The notes: generated by a model not told the origin, from the sequence alone. Counted from the stretch's first letter, positions 1-8,176 are shown. The stretch: 64,000 nt of DNA from Comamonadaceae bacterium UBA4962 (GCA_002397315.1 DHAE01000007.1:458875-522874); one strand, 5' to 3'. Numbers and translations are program-made.

Positions 1-95
1 ATGCCGAGCGCGATCACGCCCGCCATGGTCTTCGTGAGGCGGTCGTTGTGCCGCCGCTCGGACGCCAGGGCGTCGAGAAATTGACCACTGCTCAT
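1..95 (-). CDS. ICE conjugation protein, TIGR03746 family (5' end only)
   Basis: Only the first 31 codons lie in the window; the gene runs off the left edge. The visible N-terminus (MSSGQFLDALASERR, then a basic stretch and the start of a hydrophobic segment) is typical of the TIGR03746/DUF2895 family, a membrane component of the SPI-7/PFGI-type conjugative type IV secretion system. Its ATG overlaps the stop codon of the upstream TIGR03750 gene (ATGA), so it is the next cistron of the same operon. The assignment rests on a short N-terminus plus its fixed position in this gene order. Confidence 0.72.
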   Translation of the reverse strand, partial: MSSGQFLDALASERRHNDRLTKTMAGVIALG

Positions 96-556
96 GGCTG
101 TTCGTGCGGTGCGTTGGAAACGTTGCGGGGTCCGCTGGCGCCATCGCTAGTCGGGCCGGGATGGCGTACCGGCTCGAAGTCCAGCCTCCGGCCGAGATCG
201 AAGAATCCGTCGTGGCGGAGATATGCGCCGCGGCCGAACCCGACACCCGTGAGCCACAGGCGCGCGGCCTGGACGTACCAGCCTTCGGGCTTGTTCCGCT
301 TCACCTGTTGCAGGTACAGGGAGGCGTACCACAGGGCCGCGAGCGGTCCGATGATGGAGATGCCGAAGATGAAGTACCAATACCCCGTCAGGGCGTACAG
401 AAGCACGCCGAGCAGGAGGCTGACCACGAAGGCTGCGGCCCCAACGTAGCTCGCTTCGGTCGCAGACATTCCATTGACGATGGGCGGCTCGGAATTCACC
501 CGGTCGGTGAGGGGCGCAGGCGGCACGCCTGCACCCGGCTGGACGGCGTTCGGCAT
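92..556 (-). CDS. ICE conjugation membrane protein, TIGR03750 family (DUF3487)
   Basis: A 154-aa protein with two adjacent hydrophobic segments (about residues 36-56 and 58-82, separated by ALTGYWYFIFG) and a soluble, Arg-rich C-terminus. The motif NSEPPIVNGMSATE before the first membrane segment and the WYVQAARLWL stretch after the second match the TIGR03750 family of PFGI-1/SPI-7-type ICEs, a small inner-membrane part of the conjugation apparatus. Its exact biochemical role is not established. It follows the TIGR03745 gene after 6 bp and overlaps TIGR03746 by four bases. Confidence 0.85.
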   Translation of the reverse strand: MPNAVQPGAGVPPAPLTDRVNSEPPIVNGMSATEASYVGAAAFVVSLLLGVLLYALTGYWYFIFGISIIGPLAALWYASLYLQQVKRNKPEGWYVQAARLWLTGVGFGRGAYLRHDGFFDLGRRLDFEPVRHPGPTSDGASGPRNVSNAPHEQP

Positions 557-562
557 GGACGA

Positions 563-931
563 TCAGGCGAGCGTCTGCATCGCGTAGTTGACCATCATGA
601 TGATGAACACCACGACGACGATGCCAACGATCAGGAACTCCTTCAGCTCCCCAAGGTGGACGCGGCCATCGCTGTACTCCTTCCAGCGCTTGAGCGCACC
701 CGCGATTACAGCGAAGAACGCCAACGCACCCAGCACGAGGCCGAGGATGGTGAAACCAACCTTGAAGTAGGCTCCCATCATCGACAGCCAGTCTCCGTCC
801 TGGACGGAGGCACCACCGATGCCACCTCCTGCAGGCTTCGGGATGTTGGGCAAAGCGGCCATGGCGGCGTTGTGGACGCTGGTGGCGATCACCAGGCCGG
901 CGAGGGTTGCAACATGGCGGATGGATTTCAT
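563..931 (-). CDS. ICE conjugation membrane protein, TIGR03745 family
   Basis: A 122-aa protein starting MKSIRHVATLAGLVIATS. It has an N-terminal signal or membrane segment, a Gly/Pro-rich linker (PAGGGIGGASVQDGDW) and two further hydrophobic helices (about residues 52-72 and 97-117). This is the usual layout of the TIGR03745 (DUF2976) family of ICE conjugation proteins, which has pilin-like topology. The open frame runs upstream to 1228, but I chose the ATG at 931 because it gives the family's usual length and has GAAGGGAAAA just upstream. An ATG nine codons earlier (958) is possible. Confidence 0.82.
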   Translation of the reverse strand: MKSIRHVATLAGLVIATSVHNAAMAALPNIPKPAGGGIGGASVQDGDWLSMMGAYFKVGFTILGLVLGALAFFAVIAGALKRWKEYSDGRVHLGELKEFLIVGIVVVVFIIMMVNYAMQTLA

Positions 932-966
932 GGGTTTTCCCTTCACGAACAAAGACATGGACTGGC

Positions 967-1203
967 TCACAGCCAGGCAAGGAACGAAAAAATGACCAGG
1001 AGAAGGGCGCAGATCGCGATGAGCGCCTGGTATAGGTCGGACTTGTCCAACTGACCGTCGCCGTAGGCCTCCGCCAGTTGCTGCCCAATCCATCCCGCGA
1101 CGATGAAAATCGCCGCGAACACGATCGCGATCAACACGGCTTTCATCCGGCTCGGATCGACGCCTGAGCCCTGCAGGAATGCCGCCTTCATGTCGCCGTA
1201 CAT
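967..1203 (-). CDS. ICE conjugation membrane protein, TIGR03758 family
   Basis: A 78-aa protein with two membrane helices (about residues 20-40 and 58-77) around a short polar loop (GQQLAEAYGDGQLDKSDLYQ). Size, topology and position between the RAQPRD and TIGR03745 genes fit the TIGR03758 (DUF3262) family of PFGI-1/SPI-7-type elements. Function is known only as part of the conjugation gene set; a pilin-like role is sometimes proposed from the topology. Confidence 0.83.
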   Translation of the reverse strand: MYGDMKAAFLQGSGVDPSRMKAVLIAIVFAAIFIVAGWIGQQLAEAYGDGQLDKSDLYQALIAICALLLVIFSFLAWL

Positions 1204-1224
1204 GGATCAGGTCCTGTGCTCGTC

Positions 1225-1554
1225 TCACTGGCGGTAGTCGCCGCGCAGCGGCGTGACCGGCCGTGGCTGGCGCGGCGTGTCGACGTGGGTGACGATGCCC
1301 TGGCGCAGCATTTCCAGGTCGCGCAGCAGCCAGTCGTAGCGAAACTTCACCCGCTGGCCGGTCGGGGCGGAGCGCTCGGCCTCGCTCACCATGGCCTGGA
1401 CCTGCTCGATCTCGGCCGCGATGCGCGAGAGGCGCTCCCGTTCGAGCTCGTCGTCGCTCACGCCGGCCCAGGCGGTCGCCGTGGTGACCAGGATGCCGGC
1501 CGCGATCAGGGCGAAGAGCTTGCGGGCGGGTTTCATGGGTTTCTCCTTCTTCAT
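1225..1554 (-). CDS. RAQPRD-family ICE protein
   Basis: A 109-aa exported protein: N-terminal signal peptide (about residues 7-29, ending in TAWA), then a helical, Arg/Glu-rich domain ending FRYDWLLRDLEMLRQGI. This region corresponds to the family's namesake motif, here diverged, and such divergence is common in the family. The ATG at 1554 overlaps the stop of the TIGR03747 gene (ATGA), which decides the start; a second ATG six codons later (1536) is possible. It probably acts in the periplasm during transfer. Confidence 0.8.
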   Translation of the reverse strand: MKKEKPMKPARKLFALIAAGILVTTATAWAGVSDDELERERLSRIAAEIEQVQAMVSEAERSAPTGQRVKFRYDWLLRDLEMLRQGIVTHVDTPRQPRPVTPLRGDYRQ

Positions 1555-2315
1555 GCGTACTTTTTGAAAGCGCCCACGGTGGTGGAGAGCGTCACGGCCA
1601 CCAGGACCGTGAAGACCAGCACCATGTGCGCGGGGTTGAAGCCGCCGAACGGCCAAGAGAGGTAGAGGCCGAATCCCCCCGTGAGGGCCCAGCCCGTGTA
1701 GCGCTTGGCGTGGTGGTAGACGAACGACGACTCGCGGCCCCCGGTCCAGCGCCGGCGGTCGCGGCGCACCAGGCCATCGACCACACCGATGAGGCAGGCC
1801 AGCACGAAGGCCGGCATGGCAAATGCGCCGATCGCCATGCGCAGCAGAACGTCCTGAGCCACGAACATGCTGATGACGAGCCATTCGGACAGGACGCGCG
1901 CGGCGTCCGCCGTGGCCACGCCAATCCCGCGCAGCTGGGGGGCAACCGTCTGGCCGGTGAGCGGCATCGCCGCCGGCGCTGTGGTGGACGGTGCATGCAT
2001 GCGCTGGTACCAGCGCAGCACGCCGAGCTTTTCGTAGGGCATGCGCACCCATCCGGCAAGCTGCAGCGAGAAGGCCACGGTGTCGCGCACCAGCAGACTG
2101 CGCGGCGCGGCCGCGATGTACTCCAGGTCCTGCTGGACCAGAGACTGGGCGTGCCGGATCCCCTGGCCCTTCCACAGGAAGTAGCCGCCCCCGATCTCGA
2201 TGAGCATGCCGACGATCCACGCGCCCACGGCCACGCTGACCAGGCCGAAGGAGACGCTGAACGCGAGCCCGACGGGACCCACGGCCTGCGACTTGGGAGG
2301 CGGTGCCGGCGTCAT
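1551..2315 (-). CDS. ICE membrane protein, TIGR03747 family (DUF4400)
   Basis: A 254-aa polytopic inner-membrane protein. Hydrophobic segments are seen near residues 14-42, 145-185 and 205-248, with a basic cytoplasmic loop (VRRDRRRWTGGRESSFVYHHAKRY). This matches the TIGR03747/DUF4400 family, which sits directly downstream of traD in SPI-7/PFGI/ICEclc-type elements and is thought to work with the coupling protein. ATGA overlaps at both ends indicate translational coupling with traD and the RAQPRD gene. Confidence 0.85.
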   Translation of the reverse strand: MTPAPPPKSQAVGPVGLAFSVSFGLVSVAVGAWIVGMLIEIGGGYFLWKGQGIRHAQSLVQQDLEYIAAAPRSLLVRDTVAFSLQLAGWVRMPYEKLGVLRWYQRMHAPSTTAPAAMPLTGQTVAPQLRGIGVATADAARVLSEWLVISMFVAQDVLLRMAIGAFAMPAFVLACLIGVVDGLVRRDRRRWTGGRESSFVYHHAKRYTGWALTGGFGLYLSWPFGGFNPAHMVLVFTVLVAVTLSTTVGAFKKYA

Positions 2316-4570
2316 TGCTGGTGCCCCATGAGGTTGCCCATCACCGCGCTGTGCGACAACGCCGATGCGTGCGTGCCGTGGACTGCCGCAGTGCCAGCGT
2401 CGTCATCGCCGTCGTCGTCCGCAAGGCGCGTATCGATGAGCCCGGCGGCGCCGGCACCCAGCGGCTGCGTGCCCAGCCAGTCGGTTTCCGCGGCCCACCG
2501 CTCGCTGGTGCGGTACCGGCGCTTCATGTCCTCTGCGACCACCTTGAGGGACTGGGGGATAAAGGGGTCGTCGGTGGTGTCCGCCAGCGGAATGCGGATC
2601 TTGAAACGCCTGTTGCCTTCGAGCAGCGCGAATGCCTGCCCCTGCGGCAGCTCCAGGATGTCCGAAGCCTCGAAGAGCGGCGACTTCACCGAGGTCACGA
2701 TGTCGTCGTTGCGGGACAGGAAGTCCACGCCGTCGCCCTTGGCCGCCGTGTCGCTCACGCCGCTCATCGGCGTGAGGTGGACCACGTTCACCTGCGGCAG
2801 CTGCTCGGCCATGAGGTTGGCCGTGGCGACGGACCGCACGCGGAGCATGACCAAATGGTTGAAGTTGTCCATGATCTGGCCGGCCTTGGCCTTGTCGCCC
2901 ACCTTGGCCTCGATGTCGAACATGGACTGGGTGTAGGCCGTGATCCTGAAGCCCGAGCCGCCCAGCTTGTTCACCATGGGGACGAACTCGGGACCGGCGA
3001 TTTCGTTCACCTCATCGAAGTGGCAGCACACCGTGGGCAGCTGGAGCTTGCCGTCCTGGCTGTGCGGATTCAGGCCGGTCTTGTAGAGCTTGCCGCCCGT
3101 GGAGACCAGGTCGGACAGCATTGAGTTGCCGACGGCCGACGACACCACGGAGTCCGAGAGTGCATCCAGGCCGGCGTAGACGATGCCGCCCTGGCGGAAC
3201 ACCGTCATCCAGTCGAAGATGGGCCGCTTGTCGTCCGGGTCGAAGTAATCCGGCGAGATGAGCTTGCCCACCGCGCCCGACGTGAGCTTTTCGAGGAACG
3301 GCCCGAGAGACGCGACGATCTTCTCGTAGAAGGACCGCTCGTAGGAGAAGGCCGCGGCCAGGCCGAGCAGCACCTTGTCCTCGAGCCGGGATTCCTTGAT
3401 CCACAGGTACATGGCCACGAGCTCGGGGGCGCGGTCCGCGAGGCTGCGCGGTACCGGCGCCTTCTTCGCCTGGATGGCCTTCTGCAGATCCTGCAGCCGG
3501 TCTTCGTAGTCGGCGAACCGCCCCTCGGCCGCGAGCTTGCGAAACACCATGTTCGCGTAGTCCATGAACAGTGGGTCGATCCCGGTCACATCCTTGAGCA
3601 GCGTCTCGTAAGTCGGGATGCGGCCCAGCGCCACCTGCGCCTGGGCGACGATGTTGGTGAACCGCCAGGAGAACTCCTTGAACGCCGCAGAGTTGCCGGC
3701 CGAGGGCAGGGCGTTCGTTGCCCGGCCTGCCACCTCGGTGATGCGCGCGAAATTGCCGATCCCGTTGTACCGGGCACTGATCTCCGGATACCCGAGGTGG
3801 AACAGGTAGAAACTGTCTTCGCGTCCGGCGCGGCGCGCCTCCGCCTGCATGCGGAGCATGAGCTCGGCATCGCCCTTCGGGTCGATCACGATGACCACAT
3901 AGCCCGCATGAATGTCCTGGGTAGAGAGCAGTTCGAGCAGCCGGGTCTTGCCGACCCGCGTGGTGCCCATCACGAGCATATGGCCTGACCGGGAGGCCTG
4001 CCGCAGCTTGACCGAACGCTCTTCGAGCACGCCAACGCCGTGCAGGATCGGGTTCCCGCCGAGGTCCACGCCCGTGGCGAACGGGTTGGCGGTGCCGCCC
4101 AGGTCTACCGCTGCGCGCACGGCGTTTCGGACAGGATCCTTGGGCCTTGAGTCCACCCACTTGCGGATGCGCTCGCCCGCCTCCGCAAGTTGCCGCTCCA
4201 TACTGCTCGGCTTGACGTACTCCTGCACCTTCTTGGCCTGGGTGTCGAGCTTGCGCTGGGTGTGCTTCTGCGTCCACTCGAAGCCTTCGCCCAGGTACAG
4301 GTGCTCGCGTGTCACGGGGAGCCTGTGCGGGGCGACGCGCGTGATCTTGGTGAATTTCAGGCCGCGCTGGTATCGATACACATGCAGCGCCTCGCGAGCC
4401 CGGACGGTGCCGAACGCGGCGGCGATGGCACCGGTCACCAGGCCGAGCGGCTGCGGCATCATCAGTGCCCAAGGCGCGGCCACTGCTACGCCCGCGATGC
4501 CGTAGGCCGTGGCGGCGCTCCAACCCTCGACCGGAGGCCGCAGCAGGCCTTCCATGACCGCCTCGCTCAT
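2312..4570 (-). CDS. traD: Type IV coupling protein TraD (TIGR03743 family)
   Basis: A 752-aa inner-membrane ATPase that brings the relaxase-DNA complex to the conjugation pore. Two hydrophobic segments lie in the N-terminal 65 residues. A Walker A motif (GTTRVGKTR) lies near residue 203, a first Walker-B-like strand (VVIVIDPKGD) near 226 and a DEVNE acidic motif near 518, the usual order in VirD4/TraD-type ATPases. The open frame extends upstream, but the ATG at 4570 overlaps the stop of the TIGR03765 gene (ATGA) and begins just before the first hydrophobic segment. The TraD-TIGR03747-RAQPRD order is diagnostic of the SPI-7/PFGI-1 ICE class. Confidence 0.93.
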   Translation of the reverse strand: MSEAVMEGLLRPPVEGWSAATAYGIAGVAVAAPWALMMPQPLGLVTGAIAAAFGTVRAREALHVYRYQRGLKFTKITRVAPHRLPVTREHLYLGEGFEWTQKHTQRKLDTQAKKVQEYVKPSSMERQLAEAGERIRKWVDSRPKDPVRNAVRAAVDLGGTANPFATGVDLGGNPILHGVGVLEERSVKLRQASRSGHMLVMGTTRVGKTRLLELLSTQDIHAGYVVIVIDPKGDAELMLRMQAEARRAGREDSFYLFHLGYPEISARYNGIGNFARITEVAGRATNALPSAGNSAAFKEFSWRFTNIVAQAQVALGRIPTYETLLKDVTGIDPLFMDYANMVFRKLAAEGRFADYEDRLQDLQKAIQAKKAPVPRSLADRAPELVAMYLWIKESRLEDKVLLGLAAAFSYERSFYEKIVASLGPFLEKLTSGAVGKLISPDYFDPDDKRPIFDWMTVFRQGGIVYAGLDALSDSVVSSAVGNSMLSDLVSTGGKLYKTGLNPHSQDGKLQLPTVCCHFDEVNEIAGPEFVPMVNKLGGSGFRITAYTQSMFDIEAKVGDKAKAGQIMDNFNHLVMLRVRSVATANLMAEQLPQVNVVHLTPMSGVSDTAAKGDGVDFLSRNDDIVTSVKSPLFEASDILELPQGQAFALLEGNRRFKIRIPLADTTDDPFIPQSLKVVAEDMKRRYRTSERWAAETDWLGTQPLGAGAAGLIDTRLADDDGDDDAGTAAVHGTHASALSHSAVMGNLMGHQQ

Positions 4571-5220
4571 CGACGCCCTCCCCCCTGCCGGGGCAGCTTC
4601 TGGACGTGGGCAGGCATAGGCTGCTCCAGCGATGACCGTTCCGAAGCAGCAGGGCCGGTGTCCTGCGTCAAGATCTGGTACGCACGACCATCCGTCTGCA
4701 CCAGAACAGGGTAGACGCCGGCGCCGGCGGCGGCCAGCCGCTCGGACATCCACTCGCCCGAATCCGGAGCCAGGCGCATTGGGCGGGCCAACCGCTGCAT
4801 CACCTGGTAGGCGGCAGCGGTCCCGGCCTGGACCACCACCCCAACTGCCTTCATCTGCACCAAGCGGGCATGGTTGAACGCAAGCCACCGGAACGACACG
4901 TCGTCGGCGGCGACTACGAACACGGCCTCGGTCAGCCATTCGGGCCGGAACACCGCCGTGCCCTCCACCTGCAGCACGCCGCCGCGCAGGCGGCGGCTCA
5001 CGAATGGGAAGGGGACGCCGGAGAGGGCGCCCGGGTCATCGGCATCGCCGGCCAGCTGGGCGAGGTAAGGGGCCATCGGCACGCCGCGGCCGCTGTCGTG
5101 GATGATCTGCAGGGCGACGTCTGCGCCATCGCGGCCCTGCGCTGCAGCAGCGGCCAGGCCGGGCAGGTGCCCGGTCAACAACGCAGCAGCGCGAAGAATG
5201 CTTCTTCGTTGCATCGTCAT
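4567..5220 (-). CDS. ICE exported protein, TIGR03765 family (PFL_4695-like)
   Basis: A 217-aa protein with an N-terminal signal peptide (RRSILRAAALLTGHLPGLAAAAA). The mature part includes IIHDSGRGVPMAPYLAQL and ends in a basic tail. Sequence pattern and position directly before traD match the TIGR03765 family of PFGI-1-class ICEs. It probably acts in the periplasm; no catalytic motif is visible. ATGA overlaps with both neighbours place it firmly in the conjugation operon. Confidence 0.82.
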   Translation of the reverse strand: MTMQRRSILRAAALLTGHLPGLAAAAAQGRDGADVALQIIHDSGRGVPMAPYLAQLAGDADDPGALSGVPFPFVSRRLRGGVLQVEGTAVFRPEWLTEAVFVVAADDVSFRWLAFNHARLVQMKAVGVVVQAGTAAAYQVMQRLARPMRLAPDSGEWMSERLAAAGAGVYPVLVQTDGRAYQILTQDTGPAASERSSLEQPMPAHVQKLPRQGGGRR

Positions 5221-5756
5221 CGGCGGGCGGGCACCTGCGGCGAAAGCGACGGCTGCTCCAGGATCTGGCTACGCGGCACATTGGCGACGTCTGCGGCGCC
5301 CACGGAACTCTGCACCCGCGGCAGACCTTCGTAGCTGACCATCGGCTCGTTGGGGTACAGCCGCGCCATGGCAGCGGCCATTTCGCGCTCCCAGGCAATG
5401 GACCGCGCAACGTCCTCGTGGAAGATCCGCGCCAGGCGCTCAGCGTATTGACGCCGCTCCGCATCAGTGCGGGCATGGATCCCGAGGATCTCCAGCGGAC
5501 TGAGCTTGTCCACGGAAAAGCTCCCGCGTGGCCCGAGTGCCAGCACCTTGGCGCGGCGCATCTCTTCTGCCGTCAGGCCCCAGATCTGCTGCACCTGCAG
5601 GTCCGTGGATTCGGCCTGCGTGCGCGACGTGGACGATGTCGAGGCAGTCGAGCTCGCTTCTGCGGTCCGGCCGGTGCGCACCTGTGCCAACGCGGGTGGA
5701 GAGCCGATGAGCGTGGCGGCGGCGATCGTCATCGCAGTGAAGCTGCGCATGGTCAT
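5217..5756 (-). CDS. ICE exported protein, TIGR03759 family
   Basis: A 179-aa protein with a signal peptide (residues 1-24, cleavage near ALAQ), a low-complexity Ser/Thr linker (about 33-50) and a conserved core, WGLTAEEMRRAKVL then SPLEILGIHARTDAERRQYAE, that is characteristic of the TIGR03759 family. It is periplasmic and belongs to the conjugation gene set. In many relatives a lytic transglycosylase gene sits between this gene and TIGR03765; here the two overlap by four bases and no such gene is present. Confidence 0.85.
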   Translation of the reverse strand: MTMRSFTAMTIAAATLIGSPPALAQVRTGRTAEASSTASTSSTSRTQAESTDLQVQQIWGLTAEEMRRAKVLALGPRGSFSVDKLSPLEILGIHARTDAERRQYAERLARIFHEDVARSIAWEREMAAAMARLYPNEPMVSYEGLPRVQSSVGAADVANVPRSQILEQPSLSPQVPARR

Positions 5757-6946
5757 CCGCCCTGGCTCACGTAGAGGGTGAGCCCGGCGCTGCCGGGCGC
5801 GGCGAACGTCGCGGATTTCGACACGGGATCCGCGGACTTGAGCGCGAGCCCATTGACGACATCACCAGGCCGCAGCACGCGGAGCCGTCGATCGCCGGCC
5901 AAGCCCGAAGCGACGACTACCGAGGGCTCACCATTCCACATGTCGACGGCGACCAGCTGCCCGCCGAGGGGCACTACGGGCTTCGCCTGGCGCGCCGCCG
6001 GAGACTGTGGAGCTTCGGCGACGGCGGTCCGCGCGGCAGCCGCACGCGCGCTGACTCGCGCAGCACGTGCAGTGGCGGGCCGAGGCTGCGCCACAGTACG
6101 CACCGGGGATGCTGTTGCAACCACGGGCGCGGGCGCAGCGGCCTCCACAGCCGGGCGTGCACGAGCGCGGACATCCTGCGCCTTCTGCAGATCCGCCAGC
6201 TGCTTCGTCAGAGCCGCCACCAGCGCCTGCGTGGTACGCAACTGCTCCTGAAGTTCGGCGGTCGTCGTGGCCTCGGATGACGGCGATTTCGCGGGCGGCG
6301 CCGATGCGGCGTGAGGCGCTGCAACAGATGGGCTCTGCACGAGCTCTTCCGTGGGTGCAACGCGTTGCTGGCTCTCAGGACCGGACGCTGCCGGCCTGGG
6401 GCCCGTGGTGGCCGCCTCTGCGGGCTGCGCTCCCCCCCCATGACCGAGGTCGATCGCTGCTGGAAGAGTGCGGGGCACGCGCGCGTCAGGGCCGCCCAGG
6501 CGTGGATCGAATGCTGGATCGACTTCTGCCGAGGTGGGTTCGGGCAGCCCGCCCGACGGTAGCGACGAGCCCAACAGATCGACGGTCGCCGCGGGCTTCG
6601 GAGCCATCTGTAGGTAAATGAGGAGGCCGATGCCGCATAGGCTCGCAGTCAGCAGAATGCGCAGGCCGAGAGTCCGCTTCGGCGTGGCGGTGACCGCCTT
6701 CACGGGACGCTCGCTGGCCTTCGTGGACGGCGCTGCTGAGGCAGGTTCTTCCGGGATGGCCTCGTCGCCAAGTTCCGGATCCGCACGCAGCGGACGGCGT
6801 GCATCACCGTGCGCACCGCTGCCTTCGGCATCGTGCAGCCACAGATATTCCGGCGGTGCCACGGGCAGTGCCTCTTCTTGGCGGCGCCGCTCGTCATCCA
6901 ATCGGCGCTGCTCCTGCGTACGGTCGAAGTCGTCGGTTGCGGTCAT
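5753..6946 (-). CDS. Anchored ICE protein of unknown function, coiled-coil linker
   Basis: A 397-aa protein I cannot assign to a named family. It has a charged cytoplasmic N-terminus (residues 1-90, Arg/Glu-rich), one membrane helix (about 91-113, LRILLTASLCGIGLLIYL), a long Pro/Ala/Ser linker, a predicted coiled coil (about 230-258), a second Ala/Pro linker, and a compact C-terminal domain (about 320-397) with VAVDMWNGEPSVVV and LRVLRPGDVVNGLALKSAD. This single-pass layout with a periplasmic C-terminal beta-rich domain recalls TraP/PilP-like secretion proteins, but that is only topology. It lies between the PilL-type gene (10-bp gap) and TIGR03759 (ATGA overlap). Confidence 0.7.
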   Translation of the reverse strand: MTATDDFDRTQEQRRLDDERRRQEEALPVAPPEYLWLHDAEGSGAHGDARRPLRADPELGDEAIPEEPASAAPSTKASERPVKAVTATPKRTLGLRILLTASLCGIGLLIYLQMAPKPAATVDLLGSSLPSGGLPEPTSAEVDPAFDPRLGGPDARVPRTLPAAIDLGHGGGAQPAEAATTGPRPAASGPESQQRVAPTEELVQSPSVAAPHAASAPPAKSPSSEATTTAELQEQLRTTQALVAALTKQLADLQKAQDVRARARPAVEAAAPAPVVATASPVRTVAQPRPATARAARVSARAAAARTAVAEAPQSPAARQAKPVVPLGGQLVAVDMWNGEPSVVVASGLAGDRRLRVLRPGDVVNGLALKSADPVSKSATFAAPGSAGLTLYVSQGG

Positions 6947-6956
6947 CGCTGTCTCC

Positions 6957-7451
6957 CTACGGCTTTGCGAGGGGCGCGGGCGACACGATCGGCTGGAGCT
7001 GCCGCGGCGTCGGTCCGTTCACCAACGTGAACCAGACGCGGCGTGTCACCGGGTCGGTCTGCCACCGCCAGGCTTTGCCGACCAGGACGTTGAGAATGTC
7101 CTGCACCCTGAACGGTCCGAGCGTGCGCTGAGCCTCGGGCAACGGCAGAGCGAGAAATTGCTGCGCATCGGCCGGAAGGCCATTCCGCTCCGGCAGTGCA
7201 TAGCCGGTCCGCAGCAACGTGTACTCGATCGCGTCACCGACCGTTGTCACCTGCTCGCGAGGAAAGGTAATCTGCGCGACGAGCTCCAGCGGCTCGCTCA
7301 GGCTCTGCTGAGGTACGGCCTCGGCGGTGGAGTAGCGGCCCAGCATCACGCGCGTGTTGCCGTCCACGAGAGCGGGAGACGAGTGCGTCACGGCGGACTG
7401 CAGCAGCAGCATCACGCCGGACGCGAGGCAACGGGTCAGGTGCCGTGTCAT
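6957..7451 (-). CDS. PilL N-terminal-domain protein of the ICE (TIGR03748-like)
   Basis: A 164-aa exported protein: signal peptide (about residues 1-25), then a domain containing GRYSTAEAVPQQSLSEPL, DAIEYTLLRTGYAL and LPEAQRTLGPFRVQDIL. The last two are typical of the PilL N-terminal/secretin-associated domain found at the head of this conjugation operon in PFGI-1-type elements. In IncI plasmids and ICEs PilL belongs to the thin-pilus system. It is the first gene of the minus-strand operon, so the promoter should lie in 7452-7740. Confidence 0.78.
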   Translation of the reverse strand: MTRHLTRCLASGVMLLLQSAVTHSSPALVDGNTRVMLGRYSTAEAVPQQSLSEPLELVAQITFPREQVTTVGDAIEYTLLRTGYALPERNGLPADAQQFLALPLPEAQRTLGPFRVQDILNVLVGKAWRWQTDPVTRRVWFTLVNGPTPRQLQPIVSPAPLAKP

Positions 7452-7740
7452 GGGTCAGGGCAATTCCTTGGGAATAAAAGAAGCCCGGGCCGCCAATACA
7501 TAGGGAGGAGAGGGCGGGAGAAGCGACGGCCCGGGGGATTCGCAGTGCGTTTCCAGGGCTGAATCCTCCGCATGCGGACGAGTCCCCTCAATCGAGAACC
7601 CTTCTTTGCATGGCGCACGATTTACGCTTGACAACTAGGAGCGGAAATGGCTGGGCGGAAAGGAATGAAACTGCGGCAAGCAGAGGGCTGCTTGCTACGG
7701 GGAAAGGCCTCCTACGGGTTAGGGGCCCAATCCAAAGGGC

Positions 7741-7772
7741 GCGCATGCTCCTCATAATTGAGGAGCATGCGC
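7741..7772. repeat. Perfect 14-bp inverted repeat, 4-nt loop
   Basis: GCGCATGCTCCTCA, loop TAAT, then the exact reverse complement. There is no run of T after it on either strand, so it is not a classical intrinsic terminator. It could be a protein-binding site, part of an oriT, or an RNA hairpin. A second, longer hairpin lies 41 bp to the right. Confidence 0.8.
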
Positions 7773-7813
7773 AAAGGACTTACCGGTACTGGCAAATGGC
7801 GTTTACGGGCTAC

Positions 7814-7850
7814 TGGAGAGGGGTAGCACGAGGCGTGCTACCCCTCTCCA
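7814..7850. repeat. Perfect 17-bp inverted repeat, 3-nt loop
   Basis: TGGAGAGGGGTAGCACG, loop AGG, then its exact reverse complement. It is the strongest hairpin I found in the window and again lacks a T-run. Its position in the ICE intergenic region beside another perfect hairpin suggests a function in transfer or transcription control. Confidence 0.82.
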
Positions 7851-7966
7851 GAAAGGATGGCTCAGACGTAGGCTTCCGCGTGTGCACGCTGCCACAGCCG
7901 ATAAACCTTCTGAATCGATGCCGGCTATGATCGCGACGTGTGCATTTTTTATGAAAGGGCCTGCAG

Positions 7967-8176
7967 TTGAAGCACATCACTGTTGCCAGGGACGGAATAC
8001 AAGTCTTTTCCGCGACTGCAGGGAGACTTGGTTTCCCCACGTCAGCAGAGTTAGACTTTCTTGTATTTGCGAGCGGATTTATTGGTGCAGCCTACACATT
8101 ATTGCCTGATGCAGTCGCTCGACTGCGTGCGCTGGTATACCAGACTTATGTCGACAACCTGAATGAAAGTTTATAA
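7967..8176 (+). CDS. Hypothetical 69-aa protein coupled to the M41-like gene
   Basis: A small protein of unknown family, starting MKHITVARDGIQVF, with one mildly hydrophobic stretch (LDFLVFASGFIGAAYTLL, about residues 29-46). The start is a TTG at 7967 preceded by GAAAGGG at a good ribosome-binding distance; the ATG at 7951 is out of frame. The stop overlaps the next ATG (TAATG), so the two proteins should be made together. Codon use is less GC-biased than in the tra genes, which suggests accessory DNA. No function can be given from sequence. Confidence 0.6.
   Translation: MKHITVARDGIQVFSATAGRLGFPTSAELDFLVFASGFIGAAYTLLPDAVARLRALVYQTYVDNLNESL

Larger units (their letters stand above)
7452..7966. 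other. Intergenic region between divergent ICE operons
   Basis: About 515 bp without a convincing gene, between the conjugation operon (minus) and the cargo genes (plus). It contains a 9-bp GC-rich inverted repeat (7484-7492 with 7527-7535) close to the PilL start, two much stronger hairpins (7741-7772 and 7814-7850) and a TATGAT hexamer at 7926-7931 that could be the -10 of the plus-strand genes. A 106-codon open frame crossing the hairpins is probably chance. The region should hold divergent promoters and possibly the transfer origin; that is inference. Confidence 0.6.

Noticed and set aside
7628..7633. TTGACA hexamer as a plus-strand -35 box
   Set aside because: No acceptable -10 hexamer at 15-19 bp spacing.
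7610..7930. 106-codon plus-strand frame across the two perfect hairpins
   Set aside because: It reads through both inverted repeats, has no domain and no good ribosome-binding site; the hairpins explain the sequence better.
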